DNA from: Acetomicrobium flavidum
GTDB taxonomy: Bacteria; Synergistota; Synergistia; Synergistales; Acetomicrobiaceae
Direction: 5' to 3'
NCBI RefSeq assembly: GCF_900129645.1
Contig: NZ_FSQZ01000001.1
Span: forward strand, 682,001-746,000
DNA length: 64,000 nt
Position 1 is the first letter of the stretch. The number at the start of each line of letters is the position of its first letter. The notes under the pieces were generated by a model, which searched no databases, had not been told where the DNA came from, and saw only the letters and a program-made list of their open reading frames with translations. This document shows, piece after piece, positions 25,801-34,882 of this stretch. The translations under genes were made by a program, and so were the position numbers.

Positions 25801-26188
25801 GATTGTGGGCCACTCCTTTTTCCTCTTCCCATAACTCTACCAAATTTCTGTCCGGCGTGGCTAAAAATACGGCTGGCGCTACTCTCATGACCACTCCCCT
25901 CATTGCATAAGCTACGCCGCATATGAAATCAAGGGCGCTCTGTCCCTCTCCCTTGTCGACGTTTCTTAAGTCTACTATTATTATTTGGCCGTTATGCAGG
26001 GCTTCTGCTAAATCTTCCCTTCGTTCCACGCATATTACGCCCCTACAAAACACCACAGCGGCTCGCTGGGGAGACGACTTGGATGTCTGACCTTCTTCGC
26101 CGTAAGGTTTTAAGTCATCATCACTCAACCATTCATCCCTTTGCCTTGAAATGCCAAGCAGTGCCAGGAGTCTTTCTAGCATCCCCAT
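25793..26188 (-). CDS. sepF: Cell division protein SepF
   Basis: A 131-residue FtsZ-binding protein that aligns Z-ring filaments at the membrane. The N terminus has a short hydrophobic helix (MGMLERLLALLGI) likely to be the membrane anchor. The C-terminal SepF core includes IIIVDLRNVDKGEGQSALDF and a CGVAYAMRGVVMRVAPAVFL strand. It lies between yggS and divIVA, the standard order. Confidence 0.92.
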   Translation of the reverse strand: MGMLERLLALLGISRQRDEWLSDDDLKPYGEEGQTSKSSPQRAAVVFCRGVICVERREDLAEALHNGQIIIVDLRNVDKGEGQSALDFICGVAYAMRGVVMRVAPAVFLATPDRNLVELWEEEKGVAHNHE

Positions 26189-26206
26189 CTCCTCCGTAAG
26201 GTCTTG

Positions 26207-26911
26207 CTAATTTATCCTGGGACCAAATATGGCACGCCCTATGCGCACCATGGTGCTTCCTTCTTTTATGGCAATCTCAAAGTCATCGCTCATGCCCATG
26301 GACAATTCTGGAATATCTATTTCAAAATCCCTTTCAAGCGTCTCCTTTATGCGGCGCAGCATGGCAAACGAGGATCCTATGCGCTCTTCTTCGTCCGTCA
26401 AGGGGCCTATTCCCATCAGTCCAAGCAACTTCAGATGAGGGCAAAGATTTAAAATATGTTCCGTTAAACTATGCACCCTATCAGGGGGGATGCCGTACTT
26501 TGAGGCCTCACCTGAGATATTTACCTCGATGAGAACCGGCATGATATCATCGAATACAGTTAATCTTTCCTCTAAGACCGTCGCCAACTCCAGGTTGTCT
26601 ACGCTTTGAATGACGTCAAAAATTTGTATCGCCTGCTTTGCCTTATTTCTCTGGAGATGACCTATCATATGCCAAGGGATATTCAACTCAGAAGGCCAAT
26701 GCTCTTTCTTTGCCTTTGCTTCCTGTACCCTGTTTTCGCCAATTCCGTCAATATAACCGGTCTTTGCTGCTTGAACCATTGCCTCTACCGGTTGGCCCTT
26801 CGAGACTGCGATCAGCTTTATTCGATCAGGGTCTCTGCCCACGCTAGCAGCTACTTTGGCTATCCGCTCCTTAACCATTTCGATGTTTTTATGTATATCT
26901 GAAACTACCAA
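26207..26911 (-). CDS. YggS/PLPBP family pyridoxal phosphate homeostasis protein
   Basis: A 234-residue fold-type III PLP-binding protein without known catalysis, involved in vitamin B6 and amino-acid homeostasis. The PLP lysine is K38 in LIAVSKGQP (usually VSKTKP). GENRVQEA and WHMIGHLQRNKAK are family hallmarks, as is LSMGMSDDFEIAI. It overlaps the HlyD-like gene by 7 bp and lies 18 bp before sepF, the position it holds in many division clusters. Confidence 0.94.
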   Translation of the reverse strand: MVVSDIHKNIEMVKERIAKVAASVGRDPDRIKLIAVSKGQPVEAMVQAAKTGYIDGIGENRVQEAKAKKEHWPSELNIPWHMIGHLQRNKAKQAIQIFDVIQSVDNLELATVLEERLTVFDDIMPVLIEVNISGEASKYGIPPDRVHSLTEHILNLCPHLKLLGLMGIGPLTDEEERIGSSFAMLRRIKETLERDFEIDIPELSMGMSDDFEIAIKEGSTMVRIGRAIFGPRIN

Positions 26912-27831
26912 AGGAAGACCCTCCCCTCTCTGGCCCTGTCGCCATCGGATATGACAATTTCACCCGGGAGCAACCCCTCCTCGACGAAGAACATATTGCC
27001 CTCGACGGGCATTCCCTTTATTTCCCTAAAAGCCGCTAGGCCTTTAGATACTACATAAAGGCCCTGTTTTCCTCCTTTAAAAATAACGCTTTTTTCCGGA
27101 ACCAACACCCCATGGACCTTTCTCTCGTACAGCTTAAAGCTTAATTTGCGATTGATAGTCACATGAGCCGGAAAATAAGGCGCCAATGCCACATTAACTC
27201 TGACCTTAAGTCCTACGGCCTCCTTAGTCAACACTTCTACCCTAAGGGGCATATCCAGCTCGTCAAGCCTAATCCATAAAACGTTTTTATTCAAATATTC
27301 CCTCACCCTTGGAGTCAAGTAAACGTAAAAGACGCAACGTAACACCTGCGGTAGGGGAACGATCTTTCCTATGGGCATGCCCGCCTGGACGTAACTTCCC
27401 TGAGGTATGGGTTTTGCCTTGACCTCCTTGGGCAAGTTGTCGTAATCCAGCCAAACTCGCGCGAAGTTCCATCTGCCTTCCTCTCCATCAAGGGCCGGAA
27501 CTAAGTATCCGGCCCTTGAAGCCAAGATCGCCCTTCTGCCTGTGCCCTCTATGACAGCGATAGCCTCGCCTTTGGCCACTCTGGCCACCTTACCGCCATT
27601 GATGAACTTCAAGGTCCCACTGACAGGCGCCTTTATAACATCTTCGTCCCATAGAAGCCAACCTTCAAGGGGAAACTCATCTATGTGCAGAGCCGGCTTT
27701 GCCGTAACGACATCAGGATGCGTATAGTAATGATGGTTCTGCCAGGCCAAAAAGACAAATACGGCCAAAGACACTAAGACCAAGCACCATATTCCGTATG
27801 CAATTTGGGCCAGATTTTTCCTTTCCTTCAT
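26905..27831 (-). CDS. HlyD-like membrane-anchored protein
   Basis: A 308-residue protein with one N-terminal membrane segment (about residues 11-30, GIWCLVLVSLAVFVFLAW). A presumably extracytoplasmic part resembles membrane-fusion adaptors: a lipoyl-like VIKAPVSGTLKFINGGKVA and a second PVEGNMFFVEEGLLPGEIVI barrel. No partner ABC or RND transporter is nearby, and the long hairpin of true HlyD proteins is short or absent. Its place between nrdJ and yggS-sepF-divIVA suggests an envelope or division-linked role, but I cannot assign one. Confidence 0.6.
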   Translation of the reverse strand: MKERKNLAQIAYGIWCLVLVSLAVFVFLAWQNHHYYTHPDVVTAKPALHIDEFPLEGWLLWDEDVIKAPVSGTLKFINGGKVARVAKGEAIAVIEGTGRRAILASRAGYLVPALDGEEGRWNFARVWLDYDNLPKEVKAKPIPQGSYVQAGMPIGKIVPLPQVLRCVFYVYLTPRVREYLNKNVLWIRLDELDMPLRVEVLTKEAVGLKVRVNVALAPYFPAHVTINRKLSFKLYERKVHGVLVPEKSVIFKGGKQGLYVVSKGLAAFREIKGMPVEGNMFFVEEGLLPGEIVISDGDRAREGRVFLW

Positions 27832-27846
27832 TATTTTAACGCATGT

Positions 27847-30036
27847 CTAATCGCATTTGCTGTAATCGCAACTCGTGCACCGCTCGCATCCCTCGACGTG
27901 AACCAAGGGGGCTCCGCAAACTGGACACATATCTCCTCCATCTTTTATTTCTATCGCCTTGCCTAAAGCCATTTCCAATCCCTTTGCTATCGCATCGGGC
28001 AAACTTAAGATCAAGGCATTTCCCTCGAGGAAAGGCGTGCTACCCCCTATACCCTTGAGTTGTTTTATTATTTCATCTACTGGAATACCGCTTCGCAAAG
28101 CTAAAGATATCAATCGCCCCAGGGCTTCCGTGTGTGCTTGCGTATCCTTGCCGGACTTCCCTAAAGTGGCAAAGACCTCAAAGGGTTGTCCGTCTATGAA
28201 GTTCAATGTGAGATAAAGGTTTCCGTAGCTTGTTCCGATTTTAACCGTCCTGCCCGAAAGCAAGGGGGGACGCTTTTTCGGCTTGACATATCCCTGTCCG
28301 ATAACGTCCCTTTGTGGCTTGGTACCCACATAGAGCACCTGATCTTCCTTGCATCGGTCTCTGAATACAGTTATACCCTTGCACCCAAGCTCATAGGCGG
28401 ACAAAAAGGCCTTTTTTACGTCCTCCACAGACGCTTCATGGGGCAAATTGATGGTCTTGCTGACGGCATTATCGGTGAACTCCTGAAAAGCCGCCTGCAT
28501 CTTCACGTGCCATTCGGGTGCTATTTCATGTGCCGTAACGAAGACCTTTTTAAGGCCTTCGGGAAGATTTATGTCCTTGAGGGATCCCTTGCCCAAGATT
28601 TCCTCGATCAACGCTTCTGTATACAACCCCTCTTCTTTCAAGGCATCGAGCAAAATTTCGTTTACATAATCCAGATTGGCAGTTCCTTCAAAGGCCTTTC
28701 GCCTGTAGGCCAGGGCAAAGGCTGGCTCTATACCGCTAGAGGCATCGGCGACGAGAGAAATCGTCCCCGTCGGTGCGATTGTCGTAACTGTGGCATTTCT
28801 CATCAAAACTCCGCTTTCTTCCCATTTGCTTCCCTTCCATGCGGGGAATGGCCCCCTAATCCTTGCGAGATTAGAACTTTCCTCATATCCTATCTTATTT
28901 ATAAAGGACATTACTTTGCGAGCAAGTTGCAACGCCTCCTCGCTGTCGTATGGTATGCGGACCTTAAATAACACGTCGGCCCATCCCATCACGCCCAAGC
29001 CTATCTTTCTTGTGGCCTTGGTCATCTCTGCAATTTCTTTTATGGGAAAGTGATTTACTTCGATTACATCATCAAGGAAACGCACGGCTACACGAACCGT
29101 CTCTTCCAACTTATCCCAATCGATTTCTCTTTTGGGCGAAACCATGTTAGATAAATTAATGCTTCCCAGGTTGCAGGACTCAAAAGGTAAAAGCGGCTGT
29201 TCGCCGCAGGGATTTGTGGCAGTGATATGCCCCAGGTTAGGGGTAGGATTTAGCTCATCTATCCTATCTAAGAACACCATTCCGGGGTCGCCTGTCCTCC
29301 AGGCCATCTCGCAAATCAAATCGAACAAATATCTTGCCTTAATGCTCTCGACAACCTCCCCAGTCCGCGGGTTCAGCAGTTGCCAATCTTCATCGTTTAA
29401 AACGGCATGCATGAATTTATGAGTTGCACCGATGGAGATGTTGAAGTTCTTCAGCTTTCCTTCTTCTATCTTTGCCTTGATAAACCTGATTACATCGGGA
29501 TGGTCGGCATTAAGTATTCCCATGTTGGCCCCGCGCCTCATGCCGCCCTGTTTAACCACATCAGTCGTGTGATCAAAAAGCTCCATAAAGGATACCGGAC
29601 CGGAAGCCACGCCCTTGGTGCTCCTCACTATATCGCCGTATGGACGAAGCGTGGAAAAGTTAAATCCCGTACCGCCACCGGATTTATGTACCAGGGCAGT
29701 ATATTTGAGGGCATCGAATATCTCCTCCATGCTGTCGCCAATGGGCAGTACAAAGCACGCCGAAAGCTGCCCTGCAGGTGTGCCTGCATTCATCAGCGTG
29801 GGAGAGTTGGGCAAAAAGTCGAGCTGCGCCATGACTTCATAAAACCTCTCCGCCCAATATTCAGGCGATTGCTCGTCATCAAAGCGCTCTTCCGCCTTGG
29901 CAACAGCTCGAGCAACGCGCCACAGCATCTCCTCCGGCGTCTCTGTGGGGCTTCCCTTTTCGTCTTTCAACAAATATCTGCGCTCTAACACCCTTGTCGC
30001 GTTTTCAGAAAAGGAGGGCTTCACTTTTTCAGGCAT
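27847..30036 (-). CDS. nrdJ: Adenosylcobalamin-dependent ribonucleoside-diphosphate reductase (class II)
   Basis: A 729-residue enzyme making deoxyribonucleotides without oxygen or a separate radical subunit. Features include LPNSPTLMNAG, the redox cysteine in QLSACFVLP, the catalytic NPCGEQPLL loop with the thiyl cysteine and glutamate, and APTGTISLVADASSGIEP. A C-terminal domain has the zinc-type CPVCG...CERCTSCDYSKC. I took the ATG at 30036, 8 nt after AAAGGTG; it overlaps the HAD gene by 16 bp. A start at 30063 lacks support. A class III enzyme is also encoded in this window. Confidence 0.95.
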   Translation of the reverse strand: MPEKVKPSFSENATRVLERRYLLKDEKGSPTETPEEMLWRVARAVAKAEERFDDEQSPEYWAERFYEVMAQLDFLPNSPTLMNAGTPAGQLSACFVLPIGDSMEEIFDALKYTALVHKSGGGTGFNFSTLRPYGDIVRSTKGVASGPVSFMELFDHTTDVVKQGGMRRGANMGILNADHPDVIRFIKAKIEEGKLKNFNISIGATHKFMHAVLNDEDWQLLNPRTGEVVESIKARYLFDLICEMAWRTGDPGMVFLDRIDELNPTPNLGHITATNPCGEQPLLPFESCNLGSINLSNMVSPKREIDWDKLEETVRVAVRFLDDVIEVNHFPIKEIAEMTKATRKIGLGVMGWADVLFKVRIPYDSEEALQLARKVMSFINKIGYEESSNLARIRGPFPAWKGSKWEESGVLMRNATVTTIAPTGTISLVADASSGIEPAFALAYRRKAFEGTANLDYVNEILLDALKEEGLYTEALIEEILGKGSLKDINLPEGLKKVFVTAHEIAPEWHVKMQAAFQEFTDNAVSKTINLPHEASVEDVKKAFLSAYELGCKGITVFRDRCKEDQVLYVGTKPQRDVIGQGYVKPKKRPPLLSGRTVKIGTSYGNLYLTLNFIDGQPFEVFATLGKSGKDTQAHTEALGRLISLALRSGIPVDEIIKQLKGIGGSTPFLEGNALILSLPDAIAKGLEMALGKAIEIKDGGDMCPVCGAPLVHVEGCERCTSCDYSKCD

Positions 30037-30683
30037 TTCTCCATCACCTTTCCCGGGATGCATAAGTCAAGAATCCTGCTTACCCCTGGCAACACCAGAG
30101 AAGCTCCGGCTTCGATCAAGCTTTTTTCGTCGTAAAGCCCCGTGGTAACTCCTATGCCGCACACTTCGGCATTTTTTGCCGTCTGCATATCGATGACGGT
30201 ATCTCCAACGTAAACGACCCGATCTTTGTCGACCCCCAAAATTCTAATCGCCTTTAAAATGATCTTCGGATCGGGCTTAGGGGTGTTTACGTCCTCAAGG
30301 CCCAGGATAACGTCGAAATACCCATCCAACCCCAGATGGGTTACGGCCTTTTTTGCGCTTCTCCTGTTTGAGGTTATACCCAATTTAAGCCCCCTATCCC
30401 TCAAGGCCTTCAACGTCTCGGATACCCCCGGAAAGAGCTTCATTCGTTCATATTCCAGAGGTCTGCATTTTTGCGAATATATTTCCAGCCACTCCGGCTT
30501 TGCATCCTTCCATAGCAGGGAAAGAGATTTGTCCATGGGAATGCCTATCGTGGCCAGCACTTCTTCGTAGCTGACCTTCCGCAACCCCATCATCTCGGCA
30601 AACCGGTTCATGGCATAAGCTATTGCATGGCTCGTATCGACCAATGTCATGTCAAAGTCGAATAAAATCGCATCAATTTCCAT
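30021..30683 (-). CDS. HAD-superfamily phosphatase, phosphoglycolate phosphatase-like
   Basis: A 220-residue HAD hydrolase with motif I DFDMTLVDTS, motif II TSNRRSAKK, motif III TPKPDPK and motif IV YVGDTVIDMQTA, plus a helical cap (~15-85). This is the Gph/PpaX/beta-phosphoglucomutase subgroup. Phosphoglycolate or pyrophosphate are possible substrates, and sequence alone does not decide. It has GGAGG upstream and is translationally linked to nrdJ. Confidence 0.85.
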   Translation of the reverse strand: MEIDAILFDFDMTLVDTSHAIAYAMNRFAEMMGLRKVSYEEVLATIGIPMDKSLSLLWKDAKPEWLEIYSQKCRPLEYERMKLFPGVSETLKALRDRGLKLGITSNRRSAKKAVTHLGLDGYFDVILGLEDVNTPKPDPKIILKAIRILGVDKDRVVYVGDTVIDMQTAKNAEVCGIGVTTGLYDEKSLIEAGASLVLPGVSRILDLCIPGKVMEKCLKK

Positions 30684-30714
30684 ATCTAAGACACACCTCC
30701 GCCTAGGCTAAAAG

Positions 30715-31683
30715 TCATTCAGCCTTCCCGATTGAAGTTACATTAATACAAGACAGGGGCAATTTGCCCTCTGAGATCCTGTTCACGTTGTCCGCTATGA
30801 AGGCAGGTATTCCCCTCAACGCTTCGTCGTTAGTGCCGCCAATGTGAGGGGTAATGTAAACATTTGGCATGTTAAGAATGGGGTCATCGGGATCGGGAGG
30901 CTCTTTCCAGAGGACATCCAGCCCACATCCGGCAATATGGCCTTCCCTCAAAGCGCTTTCCAAGGCCTCCCTTTGTACTATGTTAGCCCGGGCCACGTTC
31001 ACCAAAAAGGCATCTTTGTCCATGTTTTTGAAGAACTCGTGTCCGATCAATCCCTCGGTTTGAGGAGTAAGAGCCAAAGTGAGCACTACGAACCTGCATC
31101 CCTTAACGGCGGCGTTTACATCGTCCAATGTAAAAAATTGGTCTAACTTTAGCGCATCAAACTTGTCCTTCCACGACCTGTTGACCCCAACCAACGTTAC
31201 GCCAAAGGGCTTTAGCCTGCTTGCAAGCGTAACTCCGACATTGCCCAACCCAACTATGCAGACGCGCTTTCGCCATAAAGTTAAACCCCTAGGAGAGAAC
31301 ACCTTGCCCTTTTTTAGATTCTCCTGCGACTTATTGTAACCTTTAGCTAAAAGCAGCATGTGCAAAATGGCCACCTCGGCGACTCCCTCGGCATTTCCCG
31401 TATTGCTAGAGGGGACGTTGCAGACAAAAACGCCCTTTGCTGAACAAGCTTCTATATCTATGCCCTCCACGCCCACTCCCCATTGACAGACCATCTTCAA
31501 ATTGGGAGCAAAACTTAGCATCTCGGCAGTGAAGGGTTCTGTTCCCCTAACCAATACATCAGCCCACTCAAGCAACGAAACGTCTTCCGATATATTTGCA
31601 TATTTGATCTCGTGGCCCATAAACAGCGGCTCTATTATCTCCCTCAATCGCTCGAAATTCCTGTTGGAAAACAACACCCTCAT
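30715..31683 (-). CDS. D-isomer-specific 2-hydroxyacid dehydrogenase
   Basis: A 322-residue NAD-dependent dehydrogenase. The nucleotide-binding fold shows VGLGNVGVTLASRL, the catalytic set is R in NVARANIV, E in VLWKEPPD and H in TPHIGGTN. The family covers phosphoglycerate, glyoxylate, lactate and related dehydrogenases. There is no C-terminal ACT domain, so a SerA assignment is not secure. It overlaps queD by 4 bp. Confidence 0.85.
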   Translation of the reverse strand: MRVLFSNRNFERLREIIEPLFMGHEIKYANISEDVSLLEWADVLVRGTEPFTAEMLSFAPNLKMVCQWGVGVEGIDIEACSAKGVFVCNVPSSNTGNAEGVAEVAILHMLLLAKGYNKSQENLKKGKVFSPRGLTLWRKRVCIVGLGNVGVTLASRLKPFGVTLVGVNRSWKDKFDALKLDQFFTLDDVNAAVKGCRFVVLTLALTPQTEGLIGHEFFKNMDKDAFLVNVARANIVQREALESALREGHIAGCGLDVLWKEPPDPDDPILNMPNVYITPHIGGTNDEALRGIPAFIADNVNRISEGKLPLSCINVTSIGKAE

Positions 31684-32078
31684 CCCCGTGCAACCTCCAA
31701 ACGATCGGAAAACTTCTCAAAATCACCTCTGTCTATGAGGATCGAGCTATCCGGACTTTCCCACACCTGAACGTATTTCAAAGAACGCCTGCCATCGTCT
31801 ATAACCGACATCATCTCATTCCATATCCAGAGGGCTATATATTCCGCCGAAGGACGTTTTATTATGTCGTTAAGGCAGGAGTGATCCAGCTTAGATAAAA
31901 GCTTATCTCGGATTAGCTCCTTTAATTCCACGAAATCCATCACCATGCCTTCTTCATCGGGAACGCCCTCTACAAAGATAGCAGCCCTGTATGTATGCCC
32001 ATGTAATCTCTCGCATTTGCCGTGATAATCCGGCAAATAGTGAGCAGCATCAAAGCTAAACTCGCGCTTCAAAATCAA
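31680..32078 (-). CDS. queD: 6-carboxytetrahydropterin synthase (QueD family)
   Basis: A 132-residue T-fold enzyme. The zinc histidines are H13 (FDAAHYLP) and H26/H28 in CERLHGHTY, with catalytic C22; LDHSCLNDI and WESPDSS complete the pattern. QueD converts dihydroneopterin triphosphate to the queuosine precursor; the mammalian relative PTPS makes tetrahydropterin. The other queuosine genes are not in the window. Overlaps flank it on both sides by 4 bp. Confidence 0.85.
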   Translation of the reverse strand: MILKREFSFDAAHYLPDYHGKCERLHGHTYRAAIFVEGVPDEEGMVMDFVELKELIRDKLLSKLDHSCLNDIIKRPSAEYIALWIWNEMMSVIDDGRRSLKYVQVWESPDSSILIDRGDFEKFSDRLEVARG

Positions 32079-33073
32079 TTAAATTCCCCCTTCTCCTCCC
32101 CTTTGCCCTCTTCGGGCTTTTTAAGGCCATCAATCAAGCTCATCTGCAAGGGGACGTCATCCTTATTTAATCCAAGCAGTTTTTTCATCATCATCGCATT
32201 TTGAACGGCATAATCTTTGTAGCAGTTATTGAACATCATGAATACCTTTTTCGGCAATTGCATGCTCAACGCGCGATCTTTCCACCAATTCAGTTCATCC
32301 ACGTTATACTTATACCTGTACTTCTCATGAATCGAAGACCCCTTCCTCCAGCCCTCGGCATTTCTGCCATGAAACCTGACCACGGTCCCCCATGATGCAG
32401 TCAAATGCCAATTCATTGGCACGGTCCAACGGAGGCGAGGTTCATCGACGGCCACATAGGCCATATTTTCGTCCTCAAGCAACCCTAGAAATTTGCCTTT
32501 TGCGTCGTCATCGAACCAAGAGATATGCCTCACCTCTATCGCAATTGGATAGGACGGGAGCAGCTGGCGCAACCTTTTCATGTAGGTCAGCCACCTTTCG
32601 TCGAACCTTGTGCTCGGAGAAAATTGAAACAGGACGTAGCCAAGCCTTTGGGTCGACTTCAATATGGAGATCAAAAATTTGTATTCCTCAAACAGCCGTC
32701 CTCGTGACTTCCTGTCCAGGTCTTTCAACGTGACACGTCTCCTTGCCCCTTGAGACGTCATTCCGCTTAAATTACTCTTGCACCATGACGGCAGACTTTC
32801 TGCCGAAACGGCGTGATTGGTAAAAAGAGCGAACGCCTTAGCATTGAACAGAAAGTTAGGAGGCGTGGATGCTACCCAGGAATAAATTACCGATGGGCTC
32901 GGCAGGGCATAAAATAAGCTGTCCGCCTCAACAGTGTCAAAAAAGGTGGAGTAGTATCGCAATCTGTCCCTACCGCCGCGACATCCTTGAGGATACCAGT
33001 TGCTTGCTAAAAGGGACTTGTCAGCCCAGGAACATGTTCCTATGCGAAAATCTACATCCATGATAAAGTTCAA
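32075..33073 (-). CDS. DUF72 domain protein
   Basis: A 332-residue member of the DUF72 (YecE) TIM-barrel family of unknown function. Recognised by IGTCSWADKSL at the N terminus, RLRYYSTFFDTVEADSLFY, later YVLFQFSP, AIEVRHISWFD and MMFNNCYKDYAVQNAMMM. The charged C terminus is dispensable-looking. It sits 8 bp after dnaB and overlaps queD, so it is part of the same transcript. No active site can be assigned. Confidence 0.85.
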   Translation of the reverse strand: MNFIMDVDFRIGTCSWADKSLLASNWYPQGCRGGRDRLRYYSTFFDTVEADSLFYALPSPSVIYSWVASTPPNFLFNAKAFALFTNHAVSAESLPSWCKSNLSGMTSQGARRRVTLKDLDRKSRGRLFEEYKFLISILKSTQRLGYVLFQFSPSTRFDERWLTYMKRLRQLLPSYPIAIEVRHISWFDDDAKGKFLGLLEDENMAYVAVDEPRLRWTVPMNWHLTASWGTVVRFHGRNAEGWRKGSSIHEKYRYKYNVDELNWWKDRALSMQLPKKVFMMFNNCYKDYAVQNAMMMKKLLGLNKDDVPLQMSLIDGLKKPEEGKGEEKGEFN

Positions 33074-33081
33074 CCTCCAGG

Positions 33082-34437
33082 CTATTTAGATAAGGTCCAG
33101 GAGGCAAAATTCTCAAATCGCGTATATTCCTTGACAAAGAGCAACTGAACGGTACCTGTGGGACCGTTTCTGTGCTTTGCTATTATTAGGTCGGCCACGT
33201 CTTGGCCGTCTTCCTTATCGGGTTCGTAATAACCCTTTCTGTAAAGAAAGATAACCAAATCTGCGTCTTGCTCAATGGCGCCGCTGTCCCTCAAGTCTGC
33301 AAGTTGAGGTTTTTTGTCCTGTCTCTGCTCTACGGCACGAGACAGCTGCGAAAGGGCGATAACGGGCACGTTCAATTCCCTTGCCACTCCCTTTAGAGCC
33401 CTCGATATCTCGGCCACTTCCTGCTGCTTGTTCTCTACCCTTCTAGACAAGTTCATCAATTGGAGGTAGTCGACTATTATCAAACCCAGCTTTGGGTGTT
33501 GTGCCTTAAACCTCCTGGCCCTAGCACGAAGGTCCAGCGTGGACAAAAAGGAGCTGTCGTCGATATAGATGGGAGCTTCAGACAGCATGCCGGCGGCATT
33601 TGCCAGGATATCCCATGTCCCCCTTGGCAAAGCGCCTGTTCGCATATCGTGGATGTTAACCTTGGCCTCCGAAGCCAAAAGCCTATGCGACAGCTGCTCT
33701 GCGCTCATTTCAAGGCTAAATATCAGCACGGGTGTTTCTTGCTTTATTGCGACATATTGAGCTATGTTCAAAGCCAGTGCCGTCTTTCCCATTGAAGGGC
33801 GAGCCGCCAAAATAATCAGGGATCCGCCCTGCAAGCCGCCAGTGATGCGATCGAGATCTATATAGCCCGTAGGAAGGCCGGTTACGACGCTGCCCCCAAA
33901 AAACCTATCTTCCAATTCTTTAAAGGAAGATTTCAATACTTCTCCCAATGCCTTAAAAACCACTAAATTCCCGCGAGTTGCAACATCAAAGACTGCCCTT
34001 TCGGCTTCGTCAAGCACCTCTTCTATTTCCGCTTCTTCGGCATACCCCAACTTCGTGATGTAGGTCCCGACCTGAATCATCTTCCTATGTACAGACTTGT
34101 CCCTAACTATTCGCGCATGATACTCCACATTAGCAGTGGTTGGGACCGCATCTATCAACGAAGCTACAAAGGACTGTCCCCCCAGCTTATCGAAAAGGCC
34201 TCGTTTTTTTGCCTCCTCAATAAAGGTAAGAGGATCGACCGCTTTGTCTTTTTGAACCATCTCAGAGATGATATCATACGCCAACTGATGTATGGCATCA
34301 TAAAAATCGTCTTTCCGCAATGTCTCGATCACGTAAATGGCAGCGTCCTTGTCAAGCAAACAGGACCCCAAGACTGCCCTCTCGGCATCTAGATTATGCG
34401 GCATTATCCTGTCAATTCCCTGCTCCAATACCTTCAT
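33082..34437 (-). CDS. dnaB: Replicative DNA helicase DnaB
   Basis: A 451-residue hexameric replication-fork helicase. The N-terminal helical domain begins MPHNLDAERAVLGSCLLD, and the RecA-like domain has Walker A AARPSMGKTALALN, FSLEMSAEQLSHR, IIVDYLQLM and the arginine-finger segment ALSQLSRAVEQR. No intein is present. The start overlaps rplI by 4 bp (ATGA). Confidence 0.97.
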   Translation of the reverse strand: MKVLEQGIDRIMPHNLDAERAVLGSCLLDKDAAIYVIETLRKDDFYDAIHQLAYDIISEMVQKDKAVDPLTFIEEAKKRGLFDKLGGQSFVASLIDAVPTTANVEYHARIVRDKSVHRKMIQVGTYITKLGYAEEAEIEEVLDEAERAVFDVATRGNLVVFKALGEVLKSSFKELEDRFFGGSVVTGLPTGYIDLDRITGGLQGGSLIILAARPSMGKTALALNIAQYVAIKQETPVLIFSLEMSAEQLSHRLLASEAKVNIHDMRTGALPRGTWDILANAAGMLSEAPIYIDDSSFLSTLDLRARARRFKAQHPKLGLIIVDYLQLMNLSRRVENKQQEVAEISRALKGVARELNVPVIALSQLSRAVEQRQDKKPQLADLRDSGAIEQDADLVIFLYRKGYYEPDKEDGQDVADLIIAKHRNGPTGTVQLLFVKEYTRFENFASWTLSK

Positions 34438-34877
34438 GCCTCCACTTTTAAGGTCATTCCCACCTCAACACTTGGGTGCAGCTTTATCTTTAAGGGATAA
34501 ACCCCTAATTCCTTAATGGGCTCTTCAAGTTTTATCAGCTTTTTATCTATCTCAACGCCCAGCTGTTTTGATATAGCTTCGCTAACATGTGCGTTGGTCA
34601 CACTTCCAAAGAGCTTTCCCTTCTCCCCGGCACTGACATGCACTACCACTTGCTTACCCTGCAGCAGTTTGGCCTTTTCGCGAGCTTCCAGCTCCATCTT
34701 CTTCGCTCGTTTCTCTTCTGTCCTTTTGATCTCCTCCAGTGCCTTGATCTTGTCCGGCGTAGCCTCTTCCGCCAAACCCCTGGGTATCAGGTAATTCCTT
34801 GCGTAGCCGTCCGAGACTTTAACGATATCTCCCCTTTTTCCTAACTTTTCGACATCCTGCTTTAAGATAACCTGCAA
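34434..34877 (-). CDS. rplI: 50S ribosomal protein L9
   Basis: A 147-residue two-domain ribosomal protein. The N-terminal RNA-binding domain reads VILKQDVEKLGKRGDIVKV and GYARNYLIPRG, followed by the long connecting helix (~40-75) and the C-terminal domain. Part of the usual rpsF-ssb-rpsR-rplI-dnaB order. Confidence 0.97.
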   Translation of the reverse strand: MQVILKQDVEKLGKRGDIVKVSDGYARNYLIPRGLAEEATPDKIKALEEIKRTEEKRAKKMELEAREKAKLLQGKQVVVHVSAGEKGKLFGSVTNAHVSEAISKQLGVEIDKKLIKLEEPIKELGVYPLKIKLHPSVEVGMTLKVEA

Positions 34878-34882
34878 TCAGC

